Below the pieces are notes generated by a model. It had not been told where the DNA came from. It saw nothing but the letters and a program-made list of their open reading frames with translations, and made no database searches. The position numbers and the translations under genes were made by a program. DNA of 64,000 bases from Yoonia sp. BS5-3. Lineage in GTDB: Bacteria; Pseudomonadota; Alphaproteobacteria; Rhodobacterales; Rhodobacteraceae. Where the stretch lies: positions 1,576,001-1,640,000 of the forward strand of contig NZ_CP150951.2 in NCBI RefSeq assembly GCF_038069655.2. The letters run 5' to 3'. Below are positions 7,875 through 16,325 of this stretch, piece after piece; positions within the stretch are counted from its first letter, which is position 1; each line of letters opens with the position of its first letter.

Positions 7875-8927
7875 TCAATCACCCTGCAATGCAGACGTCG
7901 CAAGGTCATAGACCTTGCGCATCGCTGTGGGCAGCGCGGCGGGGCGAAAATCACCCGCCGGAACAAACTGCCCGCGCTGGGCGGCTGCGTCTTGCGGGAC
8001 GAATGCCACCTCGATCTTCAGCCGCAAATGGAAATGGGTGAAGGTGTGGCGCGCCTCTGCGGGCAGGCTTGTCCAATCGGCATCAAGCGGCGGGTTGGGG
8101 GCGGGCGCATCTGACCAGTCAGACCCAGGCCAGCCCAACATCCCGCCAAGCAGCCCTTTTTCCGGACGCTTTTCCAGCAGCCACGCCCCATCGGCCCGCC
8201 GCGCGACATAGGCAATGCCGAACCGGGTTGGTGTTTTCTTTTTGGGGGTCTTTTTCGGCAATGCAGCAGCCGTGCCTGCATCGCGCGCGGCGCATGGACC
8301 GCGCCAGGGGCAAATCCCGCAGGCCGGGTTGCGCGGCGTGCAAATTGTCGCCCCCAAATCCATGACCGCCTGCGCATAATCGCCCGGTCTTTCCGGGGGT
8401 GTCAGCGCCGCCGCCAGATCTGTCAGTTGCGGTTTTGCGCCGGGCAGAGGCGCGTGCACATCGTAAAGCCGGGCCATAACCCGTTCGACATTGCCGTCGA
8501 CCACGGTTTCAGACCGATCAAAGGCAATCGCTGCAACCGCAGCGGCCGTATAGGGCCCGATCCCTGGCAAGGTTAGCAGCTTGTCATAAGTGTCAGGAAA
8601 AATGCCGCCATGGTCGGCCACAACCGCCCGGGCACATTTCAGCAGGTTGCGCGCCCGCGCGTAATAACCCAGCCCGGCCCAGGCCGCCATAACATCGGCA
8701 TCATCGGCAGCGGCCAAGGCGCTGACATCGGGCCAAAGCGCCATGAATTTGCGGTGATAATCGCGCACGGCGGCCACGGTGGTTTGTTGCAACATCACCT
8801 CGGACATCCACACCGCATAGGGGTCTGGCAGCACGCCAGCCTGCCGGTCCGCAGGGGGCACCCGCCAGGGCATCACACGCGCATGGGTGTCGTACCAGGC
8901 CAAAAGCTCTGAACTGAGGTCACGCAA
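7875..8927 (-). CDS. mutY: A/G-specific adenine glycosylase MutY
   Basis: 350 aa base-excision repair enzyme that removes adenine opposite 8-oxoguanine. It has the helix-hairpin-helix region LLTLPGIGPYTAAAVAAIAF, the catalytic VDGNVERV Asp region, and the [4Fe-4S] cluster spacing C-x6-C-x2-C-x5-C (CTPRNPACGICPWRGPC). A NUDIX-like C-terminal domain (EKRPEKGLLGGMLGWPG) follows. It is divergent from the DUF721 and DsbA-like genes, an arrangement common in Rhodobacterales. Confidence 0.95.
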   Translation of the reverse strand: MRDLSSELLAWYDTHARVMPWRVPPADRQAGVLPDPYAVWMSEVMLQQTTVAAVRDYHRKFMALWPDVSALAAADDADVMAAWAGLGYYARARNLLKCARAVVADHGGIFPDTYDKLLTLPGIGPYTAAAVAAIAFDRSETVVDGNVERVMARLYDVHAPLPGAKPQLTDLAAALTPPERPGDYAQAVMDLGATICTPRNPACGICPWRGPCAARDAGTAAALPKKTPKKKTPTRFGIAYVARRADGAWLLEKRPEKGLLGGMLGWPGSDWSDAPAPNPPLDADWTSLPAEARHTFTHFHLRLKIEVAFVPQDAAAQRGQFVPAGDFRPAALPTAMRKVYDLATSALQGD

Positions 8928-8994
8928 TCTTTATTATCCCGCAATTTCTACACGCTGACTTGGCGCAACGCCTGTCATAGAGTAGTGCGTGAAT

Positions 8995-9504
8995 ATGAAA
9001 CAACCACGCCCCAAAGGCACCACGCGCGGATTTTCCCGTGCGGCGACGTTGATGCAACCGCGAATTCGCAAGGCCAGCGAAGACCGGGGCTTTGCTGTGA
9101 CCCGCTTGTTGACCCATTGGCCCGAGGTCGTGGGCACCGCCACCGCCCAGATCGCGACGCCTGTGAATGTCAGCTACGGCAAGGGCGGCATGGGCGCGAC
9201 CCTGACACTGCTGACCACCGGCGCACAGGCCCCGATGCTTGAGATGCAAAAAGAACAGATCCGCGAAAAAGTGAACGCTTGCTATGGCTACCGGGCCATT
9301 TCGCGCGTGCGCATTACACAGACAGCCCCGACAGGCTTTGCCGAAGGGCGCGTGGCCTTTGCGCCAGCCCCAAAGCAGCGGAAAACCCCCGATCCTGCCG
9401 TGCAATCGGCGGCGAAAGACCTATCTAAGCACGTAGAAGATAACGATCTGCGCGCTGCGCTTGCGGCGCTGGGTGCAAATGTCTTATCGAAACAAAAAAC
9501 CTGA
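8995..9504 (+). CDS. DUF721 (DciA-like) protein
   Basis: 169 aa from the ATG at 8995; a GTG six bases upstream is an alternative, and neither has a clear ribosome site. It carries the DUF721 core around LLTHWPEVVGTATAQIATP, followed by a GATLTLLTTGAQAPML strand region. DUF721 includes the DciA helicase-loader family, but this alphaproteobacterial subgroup is not characterised. It is followed 13 nt later by the DsbA-like gene and is probably cotranscribed with it. Confidence 0.78.
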   Translation: MKQPRPKGTTRGFSRAATLMQPRIRKASEDRGFAVTRLLTHWPEVVGTATAQIATPVNVSYGKGGMGATLTLLTTGAQAPMLEMQKEQIREKVNACYGYRAISRVRITQTAPTGFAEGRVAFAPAPKQRKTPDPAVQSAAKDLSKHVEDNDLRAALAALGANVLSKQKT

Positions 9505-9517
9505 TCAGAGGTAGATT

Positions 9518-10183
9518 ATGGAACGCAGAACTTTTTTAGCCGCTGGTGGCGGTGCAATGTTGGCCCTGGGCACCGGCTGGATGCTGAGCCGCCCCGATCC
9601 GGCCACTGGCCTTTTGCCCGGCGCGGCCCACGCGCAGACGACAGATGGCGCGCTGCCTGAGATCGTGGATATGGTCAAAGGCAACCCGGATGCGGATGTT
9701 GAGGTGATCGAATATGCTTCATTCACCTGCCCACATTGCGCGTCTTTCCACGCCAATCAGTTCCAGCTGCTCAATTCCAACTATCTTGAGACCGGCAAAA
9801 TCCGTTTTGTCTATCGCGAGGTTTACTTTGACCGCCCCGGTTTGTGGGCATCGATGATCGCCCGCTGCACCGGAGACTCCGATTTCTTCTTTGCCTTCTC
9901 TGATTTGCTGTATCAGCGTCAAAGTGAATGGCTGGCTGGCGGCGATCCTAGCGTGATCATCAATGAATTGCGGACGCTGGCCAAGACGGCTGGTCTGGAC
10001 GATGCCACGCTTGATGCCTGCCTGAGCGATGCGGCCAAGGCCGAAGCCCTGTTCACATGGTATCAGGAAAACGCGGATCGCGATGGTATCAACTCGACCC
10101 CGAGCTTCCTGATCGATGGCGAGAAATACGGCAATATGGCCTATGATGAATTCGCAGGTATTCTGGATGGAAAGATCGGCTAA
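9518..10183 (+). CDS. DsbA-family thiol-disulfide oxidoreductase
   Basis: 221 aa exported thioredoxin-fold protein. An N-terminal MERRTFLAAGGGAMLALGTG segment with adjacent arginines and an AHAQ end looks like a signal peptide (possibly Tat). The active site CPHC occurs in YASFTCPHCASFH, and a cis-Pro loop region (NSTPSFLIDG) is present near the C-terminus, as in DsbA/BdbD-type proteins. GAGG precedes the ATG. It likely forms or isomerises disulfides in the periplasm. Its terminator lies inside the convergent lpxK gene. Confidence 0.88.
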   Translation: MERRTFLAAGGGAMLALGTGWMLSRPDPATGLLPGAAHAQTTDGALPEIVDMVKGNPDADVEVIEYASFTCPHCASFHANQFQLLNSNYLETGKIRFVYREVYFDRPGLWASMIARCTGDSDFFFAFSDLLYQRQSEWLAGGDPSVIINELRTLAKTAGLDDATLDACLSDAAKAEALFTWYQENADRDGINSTPSFLIDGEKYGNMAYDEFAGILDGKIG

Positions 10184-10201
10184 GCCGATCCAACATGAAA
10201 G

Positions 10202-11236
10202 CTAATCAGCGGGCCCTCCTTCGGGCCCGTTTTCTTTTGTGGGCTTGGCTACCAGCCCCAGCCGATCCAACGCCGCATCCAGCGGTTCCCAATCCTCAAG
10301 CATCAGACGGACAGGTAAGGTCAGCACCTTCATCCGAAAACTGTCGGGCAAACGCACTGCGTCTTTTTCGGTTGTGACCAGCTGCGCCTGGCGGGTGTGG
10401 GCTTCGATCTCAAGCCGTTTCATCAACGCATCTGTCAGCGGTTGATGATCGGCGAGCGCCTCGGCCCGGATCACCTCGGCCCCCATGTCGCGCAGGGTGA
10501 TAAAGAACTTTTCAGGATGCCCGATCCCGGCAAAGGCCAGCAGTTTCAGGTCCCGCCAGGGCATGCCTGTGGGCAATGGGGCCAGATGGCCGGACAGATG
10601 TGGCAGATCATGGTGCCAGGTCGCTTCGAACCGGTCCTGCGCGGCAGGGGGGCCGATGGACAGCACAAGATCCGCCCGGCGCAGCCCCGCTGGTACCGGT
10701 TCGCGCAATGGCCCTGCCGGGATCACCCGCCCGTTGCCAAACCCGCGCAGCGCATCAACCACGATGATCGACAGATCCTTGGCCACATCCGGATTTTGAA
10801 ACCCATCATCCAGCAGGATGACATCCGCCCCCGCCGCTTGCGCCTGCGCGACCCCGGCCGCGCGGTCTTTGGCCACCCAGGTTGGCGCGAAGGCAGCCAG
10901 CAACAGCGGCTCATCCCCCGTCTCACCCGCCTTGTGTCCCCGTTCATCAACCTGCACCGGCCCGTCCAGCGTGCCCCCATACCCGCGTGAGACGACATGC
11001 GGCGCGTATCCCCGCGCTTGCAGCCGCTCAATCAGCGCGATGGTCGTGGGGGTTTTACCGGTGCCGCCTGCATTGATATTGCCGATGCAAATGATGGGAA
11101 CTTTGGCCGTGATCTTGGGCGTCTGGCCCACCCTGCGCGCCGTCAGCCCTGCATAGATCGCGCCCAGCGGTGCCAGCAGACGCGCCATGATGCCTGGCGC
11201 ATCAGGCGGACGAAACCAGAAAGATGGCGCGCGCAT
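10202..11236 (-). CDS. lpxK: Tetraacyldisaccharide 4'-kinase LpxK
   Basis: 344 aa inner-membrane kinase adding the 4'-phosphate to the lipid A precursor. The P-loop is [23 protein letters not shown] (shown in pieces: GGTGKT core), with the family-typical [11 protein letters not shown] motif and a [10 protein letters not shown] region near the C-terminus. It starts immediately after the waaA stop without a gap. Downstream it converges on the DsbA-like gene. Last gene of the pmbA-cysQ-DUF4170-waaA-lpxK run. Confidence 0.93.
   Translation of the reverse strand: MRAPSFWFRPPDAPGIMARLLAPLGAIYAGLTARRVGQTPKITAKVPIICIGNINAGGTGKTPTTIALIERLQARGYAPHVVSRGYGGTLDGPVQVDERGHKAGETGDEPLLLAAFAPTWVAKDRAAGVAQAQAAGADVILLDDGFQNPDVAKDLSIIVVDALRGFGNGRVIPAGPLREPVPAGLRRADLVLSIGPPAAQDRFEATWHHDLPHLSGHLAPLPTGMPWRDLKLLAFAGIGHPEKFFITLRDMGAEVIRAEALADHQPLTDALMKRLEIEAHTRQAQLVTTEKDAVRLPDSFRMKVLTLPVRLMLEDWEPLDAALDRLGLVAKPTKENGPEGGPAD
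10210..10238 (+). terminator. Terminator of the DsbA-like gene, inside the lpxK 3' end
   Basis: CGGGCCC (10210-10216), 6-nt loop, GGGCCCG (10223-10229), then TTTTCTTTT. The stem codes for the last residues of LpxK on the other strand. Confidence 0.85.
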
Positions 11237-12433
11237 TCAGCCCACCATTTCGTCAAGGCGGCTGCGGATATAGGCCGCCACCCGGTTGGTCACATCTGCC
11301 CCGCGCGAGGTCACATCCCAGGCCGCATGGGCCACTTTGGCAGCCACATCCGGTGACAAAAGCGCCTCAACAATACCGCCCAGATCATCGCTAGAGCGGA
11401 TCAACCGCGACGCCCCTGCCGCGTTCAGCCGGGCTGTGTGTTTTTGATAGGGGGCTATTTCAGGACCATAAAGCGCGACCGAACCCAGCGCCGTTGCCTC
11501 AAACGGATCGCGGCAACCACCGCCATGCAGCGTGCCGCCCATGTAGCAGATCGGCGAAATACGGTACCAAAGCCCGATTTCTTCGTCAGTGTCGGCGATA
11601 TAGATTTGCACGGTTTCCTCAGGGTCCATTTCTTCGGAGCGCAGCGCGACCTGAAACCCATCCATCCGCATGAATTCAACGAATTGCGGCGCATCATCCA
11701 GATCAGACGGGACCACGATCAAAAGCAGGCGATGGGCGCGTGCGCTGGCCTCTTGATGGGCGCGGCACAAATCGAACCATTCTTCGATCTTGGCCCCCGC
11801 AGCCAGCCAGACAGGGCGCGTTCCGATGGTCTTTGAAAAAGCCTCGCGCTCTTCTTCATCGCAGGGCAGGGCCGGTTCGCTGTCTTCCATCGCCCCGGTC
11901 ACCAGGATTGTTTCGGGAATGGCCCCGGCCCGGATCAGCCGATCAGCGGCTGCATTATCAAGGGTCAGCGCCGCCTCAAAACCCGTCAAGACAGAGCGCA
12001 GCGCGCCGGGAACCCAGCCGCCAGCGACGTTATCAAGCCCCTCACCATCGGCATCCACCAGGATACGCGGCACATCCGCCGACCGGATTTCATCCAGCAG
12101 GATCAGATCAAGATCGCCACGCATCCAGATGACCATCACTGGCTGCCAATGATCGATGAAACTACGGATTTTCTCTTTGCCCTTCGGTTCGGGCAATGCG
12201 CGGTCAGATGGATAATGCCCCCAGTCGCGCAGGGTGGCGATCAGCTGGATCGGATCGCCATCTTCGGACAGTTTACGGCCCAATGTCTCAATCGCGGTCA
12301 GCTGCTCGGCATGTGTGCAGCGGGCCCAAATGATCGTGCCGGTGGGGCGGGGTGGTTGGGCGCCCTGGTCACTGCCTTCATCGACAGATCCCAGGCTGGC
12401 CAGATATGCCGCGATGGAAAGGGATCGTGCCAT
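11237..12433 (-). CDS. waaA: 3-deoxy-D-manno-octulosonic acid transferase (WaaA/KdtA), divergent
   Basis: 398 aa. The C-terminal half has the GT-B features of Kdo transferases, notably ICYMGGTLHGGGCRDPFEATALGS, in which a GGS/T-l-x-x-G-G-hN-like turn and the E-x-x-x-x-G donor-binding segment can be seen. The N-terminus lacks the long membrane-anchor helix usual for E. coli WaaA and begins with a short hydrophobic stretch, then a proline-rich linker. Position directly upstream of lpxK and downstream of DUF4170 supports the call. The number of Kdo residues added cannot be told from sequence. Confidence 0.8.
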   Translation of the reverse strand: MARSLSIAAYLASLGSVDEGSDQGAQPPRPTGTIIWARCTHAEQLTAIETLGRKLSEDGDPIQLIATLRDWGHYPSDRALPEPKGKEKIRSFIDHWQPVMVIWMRGDLDLILLDEIRSADVPRILVDADGEGLDNVAGGWVPGALRSVLTGFEAALTLDNAAADRLIRAGAIPETILVTGAMEDSEPALPCDEEEREAFSKTIGTRPVWLAAGAKIEEWFDLCRAHQEASARAHRLLLIVVPSDLDDAPQFVEFMRMDGFQVALRSEEMDPEETVQIYIADTDEEIGLWYRISPICYMGGTLHGGGCRDPFEATALGSVALYGPEIAPYQKHTARLNAAGASRLIRSSDDLGGIVEALLSPDVAAKVAHAAWDVTSRGADVTNRVAAYIRSRLDEMVG

Positions 12434-12448
12434 GGCGCAGGTCCGGTA

Positions 12449-12694
12449 TTAGCTGCCCAGTTCTTCTGTAGCAGAGGCTTCGGTTTCTTCATCCCGCAGC
12501 CGGTGAATATGGGCAATAAAGTAGCGCATATGGGCGTTATCAACAGTGCGCTGGGCCGCAGATTTCCAGGCGTCATAGGCCGCTGCATAATTGGGGAACA
12601 TGCCAACGATATCAATTGCGTCAACATCCTTGAACGCATTCTTGGTTGGATCAACAAGTTCGCCACCGAAGACGAGATGCAGGCGCTGAGTCAT
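12449..12694 (-). CDS. DUF4170 protein
   Basis: 81 aa soluble protein, MTQRLHLVFGGELVDP at the start, then a FPNYAAAYDAWKSAAQRTVDNA helix and a HIHRL strand, as in the DUF4170 family of Alphaproteobacteria. It lies between cysQ and waaA with short gaps (36 and 15 nt), the usual place for this family. Function unknown. Regular association with waaA/lpxK suggests an accessory role in Kdo-lipid A assembly, which is inference only. Confidence 0.85.
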   Translation of the reverse strand: MTQRLHLVFGGELVDPTKNAFKDVDAIDIVGMFPNYAAAYDAWKSAAQRTVDNAHMRYFIAHIHRLRDEETEASATEELGS

Positions 12695-12730
12695 GTGAAA
12701 ACCTTTGTGAGTGTTACTGTCAAAAGCACC

Positions 12731-13522
12731 CTACGGCTTTGACAGGCCCGGCTCAAGCCGGGCGGCCAGCGCTTTGTGCAATTTTGGTCCTGCGGCCAGA
12801 ACACCGGGCACTTGCGGATGCGGATTGTTAAAGCGCAGCACCTGGTTGGCCTGATCAGTCACGATGGCCCCCGCCTCGGTCGCGATTAATGCGCCGGCGG
12901 CGATATCCCATTCCCAGCTGGGCCGGAATGTAAGCATGCCATCAAAACTACCATCCGCAACAAGGCAAAGGCGATAGGCCAGGGATGACCGGAAGGTCCG
13001 TTTGACAGGCGGCACCTGCCCGTCCTTCCAAAACGGCGGGGTCAGGTTGATCTTGGCGCCCAGTATGGTGGCATCTTCCAGCGGGGTTTGCGTCGGCTGG
13101 ATCGGCGCGCCGTTGCGCGCCGCCCCTTTCCCGGCAGAGGCCGTGAACAGCAAATCCCGCACCGGCATGAACACGGCTGCATCGATAACGCGCCCGTCTT
13201 CGACCACGGCCAGCGCGTGCCCCCAATCTTTGCTTCCTTCGATAAAGCCACGGGTGCCATCGATTGGGTCAATCACAAATTGCCGTTTGGTACCCAGCCG
13301 ATCCGTGCCGTCTTCGGTTTCTTCGGAAAGCCAACCGTAATCGGGGCGGGCCTCAGCCAGAAATTGTTCAAGCATTGCATTCACGGCCAGATCGGCCTCG
13401 GTCACCGGGCCTGCACCATCGGGTTTGTCATTCACAGCCGGGTTTTTGCAAAAATAGCCCATGGCAATCTCGCCTGCCGCGCGGGCAGCCGTGCTGAGCA
13501 GGTCTAGATCAGTCCCCGGCAA
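12731..13522 (-). CDS. cysQ: Inositol-monophosphatase family phosphatase, CysQ-like
   Basis: 263 aa Mg-dependent phosphatase of the 3'(2'),5'-bisphosphate nucleotidase / inositol monophosphatase family. Metal-binding motifs are PVTEADLAVN, SEETED (Glu-Glu) and FVIDPIDGTRGFIEGS (DPIDGT), plus the C-terminal WEWDIAAGALIATEAGA motif. The start is taken as TTG at 13522 with AAGGG seven bases upstream, which overlaps the pmbA end by 14 nt. The longer ORF to 13690 lies wholly within pmbA. CysQ is preferred over SuhB from the motif style; the substrate is not proven. Confidence 0.85.
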   Translation of the reverse strand: MPGTDLDLLSTAARAAGEIAMGYFCKNPAVNDKPDGAGPVTEADLAVNAMLEQFLAEARPDYGWLSEETEDGTDRLGTKRQFVIDPIDGTRGFIEGSKDWGHALAVVEDGRVIDAAVFMPVRDLLFTASAGKGAARNGAPIQPTQTPLEDATILGAKINLTPPFWKDGQVPPVKRTFRSSLAYRLCLVADGSFDGMLTFRPSWEWDIAAGALIATEAGAIVTDQANQVLRFNNPHPQVPGVLAAGPKLHKALAARLEPGLSKP

Positions 13523-14855
13523 GTGTGAGCCCTTCAACCAAAAGCGACGGCACAACCCGCGACAGATGCGCCTGCCCATCATTGGCGGGCACAATCCGGC
13601 GCAGCATATCCCGCAGATTACCGGCGACGGTACATTCATTGACAGGATAGGTGATTTCACCGTTTTCGACCCAAAAGCCCGCAGCCCCACGCGAATAGTC
13701 GCCTGTATTGGGGTTGATGGTCGATCCGATCATCGACGTTACCAACAGGCCAGTGCCCATTTGCGCAATCAGATCATCCCGGCTGGCTGCGCCCTGGGTC
13801 AGGCTGACATTGGACAGGCTTGGCGATGGCGGCGAACCGGTGCCAGCCCCCGCATTTGCGGTGCTGTCCATCCCCAGTTTGCGCGCATTGGCCAGATCAA
13901 GCGTCCAGCCCGTCAACACCCCATCATCGACAATGGCCCGCCGCGCCGTTTGCAGCCCTTCGGCGTCAAAGAGGCGCGATCCGGTGACCCGGGCGCGGTG
14001 CGGGTCTTCGATCAGGGATATCCCCTTTGGCAAGACCTGCTGCCCAATCGCATCGCGGAGCCAGCCAGAGCCGCGCGCAATGGTCGCCCCATTTACGGTT
14101 TGCAGCAAACTGCCAATCAGGCTGCTGGCAACCCGTTCGTCAAAAAGCACCGGAAAGGCCCCGGTTTTTGGCTTGCGCGCGCCGGTCCGCTCAACCGCGC
14201 GCGCGGCCGCGACAGTGCCGATGTCTTCGGCATCGCGCAGGTCGGCCTGAAAGACGCGGCTGTCGAAATCATAATCGCGTTCCATCTGCGTACCAGACCC
14301 GCTGATCGCCACACAGGACAGGCCGCGATCGCTACGGTCATAGCCTGCAGAAAAGCCGTTGGTTGCAGCCAGATGCACGCGGCGGCGGCCATAGCCTGCG
14401 GCGGCCGATTGCACCTGCGAGATCCCGGGATTGCGCAATGCGGCGGCCTCGGCCCGGGCGGCGTCTTCTTGCAAGGCGGCGGGGTCGGGCTCATCGGTGG
14501 GATCAAAAAGCGCAAGCTTTGCTGTGTCTGTATCGGTGGCCAACTGATCAGGCGTGGCCAAGCCGATATACGGGTCCTCGGGGGCTTCATGGGCCATGGC
14601 GACGGCCCGCTCTGCCATCTGGACCAGCGTATCGGGTTTGCTATCTGAGGAGGACACACAGGCCTGGCGCTGCCCCACAAGAACCCGCAGACCGATGGTA
14701 ATCCCTTCAGAGCGTTCCGCCTGCTCAAGCGCCCCGGCGCGCACTTTGATCGACAGGCTGGTCCCATCAACCGCAATCGCATCCGCCGCATCCGCGCCGG
14801 CCTTGCGGGCGATATCCAGCATTTGTTGGCTAAGCTCAGAAAGGGATTGGGTCAT
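13509..14855 (-). CDS. pmbA: PmbA/TldE-type metalloprotease-family protein
   Basis: 448 aa. Family features are the N-terminal ADAADAIAV strand, the segment QAERSEGITIGLRVLVGQRQA, and the C-terminal glycine-rich GDYSRGAAGFWVENGEITYPV characteristic of TldD/PmbA. It lacks the HExxxH zinc motif of TldD, which fits the PmbA/TldE partner subunit. The start at 14855 has AAAGGA six bases upstream; the ORF extension to 15029 is antisense to the next gene. TldD/TldE act on unfolded peptides and RiPP precursors in enterobacteria. No tldD is visible in this window. Confidence 0.9.
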   Translation of the reverse strand: MTQSLSELSQQMLDIARKAGADAADAIAVDGTSLSIKVRAGALEQAERSEGITIGLRVLVGQRQACVSSSDSKPDTLVQMAERAVAMAHEAPEDPYIGLATPDQLATDTDTAKLALFDPTDEPDPAALQEDAARAEAAALRNPGISQVQSAAAGYGRRRVHLAATNGFSAGYDRSDRGLSCVAISGSGTQMERDYDFDSRVFQADLRDAEDIGTVAAARAVERTGARKPKTGAFPVLFDERVASSLIGSLLQTVNGATIARGSGWLRDAIGQQVLPKGISLIEDPHRARVTGSRLFDAEGLQTARRAIVDDGVLTGWTLDLANARKLGMDSTANAGAGTGSPPSPSLSNVSLTQGAASRDDLIAQMGTGLLVTSMIGSTINPNTGDYSRGAAGFWVENGEITYPVNECTVAGNLRDMLRRIVPANDGQAHLSRVVPSLLVEGLTLAGD

Positions 14856-14967
14856 ACATTGTCCTTTGGTTGGCCCAGACCTAATGCGCACCCTGCGCCC
14901 CCGCAAGGCCCCGGCACGGCCAGAGCACCGGTTTTCATTCGGCCCGCAGCCTGATAGCTGAAAAGCT

Positions 14968-15501
14968 ATGCAGCGCGTTATGATCACAGGTGGGCCCGGA
15001 TCGGGCAAAAGCACGCTTGCCCGTATCATGGGGCAACGGACCGGGCTGCCCGTCTATCATATGGATCAAATCCATTGGATGCCCGGCTGGGTCGCGCGGC
15101 CAGATGCGGACAAGATTCCGATGGTTCTTGACGTGATCGCCAAGGAACAGTGGGTCTTTGAGGGCGGAAACTCTGTGACCTATCCAGACCGGGTCGCACG
15201 GGCGGATACGTTCATCTGGCTTGATCTGCCGGTCAGCCTGCGCTTTTACCGCGTGGTCTGGCGGACAATTCGGGACCGGGGCACGGTCCGGCCTGATATG
15301 GCACCTGACTGCCCCGAAGGTTTTCACGGTGAGACCTGGGATTTCTGGAAATGGATTTGGCGCACGCGCAATACAGCGCGGGCCAAGCTGGCCGCCATCG
15401 CCGCAAACCCCGGTCATATGAAGGTGCATCACCTGACTTCCCGCTCGCAGGTCGCCGCATTCATTGCTAACCTACCCGCAAAACAGGAGAGCCAGCCATG
15501 A
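14968..15501 (+). CDS. P-loop kinase, FlaR/adenylate-kinase-like
   Basis: 177 aa small P-loop protein. Walker A is ITGGPGSGKSTLAR at residues 6-19, followed by HMDQIHWMPGW, a pattern shared with 'DNA topology modulation' FlaR proteins and related small nucleoside-monophosphate-kinase-like proteins. A WKWIWRTRNTARAK basic helix lies near the C-terminus. The natural substrate is unknown. The stop overlaps the pncA start by ATGA, so the two are translationally coupled. Confidence 0.75.
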   Translation: MQRVMITGGPGSGKSTLARIMGQRTGLPVYHMDQIHWMPGWVARPDADKIPMVLDVIAKEQWVFEGGNSVTYPDRVARADTFIWLDLPVSLRFYRVVWRTIRDRGTVRPDMAPDCPEGFHGETWDFWKWIWRTRNTARAKLAAIAANPGHMKVHHLTSRSQVAAFIANLPAKQESQP

Positions 15502-16097
15502 CCCATGCCCTACTTGTGATCGATGTGCAGAATGATTTCTGCCCCGGCGGTGCGCTGGCTGTTGCCGGTGGGAACGACATCGTGCCGGGGATCAATGCGG
15601 CCATGGATGATTTCGACGCTGTGATCCTGACCCAGGATTGGCACCCCGCCGGACATTCGTCATTCGCATCCAGCCATGATGCTGCCCCGATGAGCATGAC
15701 GCAAATGCCCTACGGCCCCCAGGTGCTTTGGCCCGATCACTGCATTCAGGGCAGCCCCGGCGCTGCGTTTCACGCGGATTTGCAAACGGACCGGGCGGAT
15801 TTGATCATCCGCAAAGGGTATAACCCGGCGATTGATAGCTATTCGGCCTTTTTTGAAAACGACAAGACGACACCAACCGGGCTGGAAGGGTATCTGCGCA
15901 CACGCGGGATCGATCAGCTGACTTTGGTGGGCTTGGCCACGGATTTCTGCGTGAACTACTCGGCCGTGGACTCCGCAAAACTGGGGTTCAAAACCTCTGT
16001 GAACACTGCGCTTTGCCGGGCGATCGACTTTGACGGCTCGCTAGATGCAGCGATGGCAGGGATGCAAGCGGCCGGGGTGAAAACAGGGCAGATTTAA
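15498..16097 (+). CDS. pncA: Nicotinamidase PncA
   Basis: 199 aa isochorismatase-fold amidase converting nicotinamide to nicotinate for NAD salvage. Visible are the catalytic Asp9 (LLVIDVQNDF), metal-site residues in LTQDWHPAGHSSF, the catalytic Lys in IIRKGYNPAIDSYSAFFEND, and the nucleophile Cys in GLATDFCVNYSA with the preceding cis-peptide region. The length is typical. ATG overlaps the upstream stop by four bases, and AGGAGAG precedes it. Confidence 0.94.
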   Translation: MTHALLVIDVQNDFCPGGALAVAGGNDIVPGINAAMDDFDAVILTQDWHPAGHSSFASSHDAAPMSMTQMPYGPQVLWPDHCIQGSPGAAFHADLQTDRADLIIRKGYNPAIDSYSAFFENDKTTPTGLEGYLRTRGIDQLTLVGLATDFCVNYSAVDSAKLGFKTSVNTALCRAIDFDGSLDAAMAGMQAAGVKTGQI

Positions 16098-16120
16098 GCG
16101 CCCCATTTCTTTGACCAAAA

Positions 16121-16231
16121 TCACGGACTGCGGCTAAGGGCACCGGCCCAAAGGTCCAGCATTTCTGATCCAAACCGGTCATGCAGCGCGCCAGCATTAG
16201 TGGCTCGCACGGCGGACAAAGAGTGCCTTCG
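16121..16231 (-). pseudogene. Possible C-terminal gene remnant
   Basis: An open minus-strand frame of 36 codons ends in a protein-like stretch (AGALHDRFGSEMLDLWAGAL) and a TGA at 16121-16123. It has no ATG, no ribosome site and a stop immediately upstream. It resembles the tail of a decayed gene at the edge of the 16.1-17.5 kb patch. Parent family not recognised. Confidence 0.3.
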
Positions 16232-16325
16232 TCATCACCCGACCAACGACTGCATTGGACGCAAAATATTACCCCTAACGTCGGGACTAGTTCACCTGAA
16301 GTTCACACTATTTCAGAGTTTCACC

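Noticed and set aside
13461..14648. 395-codon plus-strand frame
   Set aside because: Antisense to pmbA and cysQ, which have strong motifs; typical GC-rich shadow.
16098..16325. Possible complete small gene on the minus strand after pncA
   Set aside because: The ORF from 16197 has no ribosome site and a different frame from the protein-like stretch; reported only as a remnant at 16121-16231.
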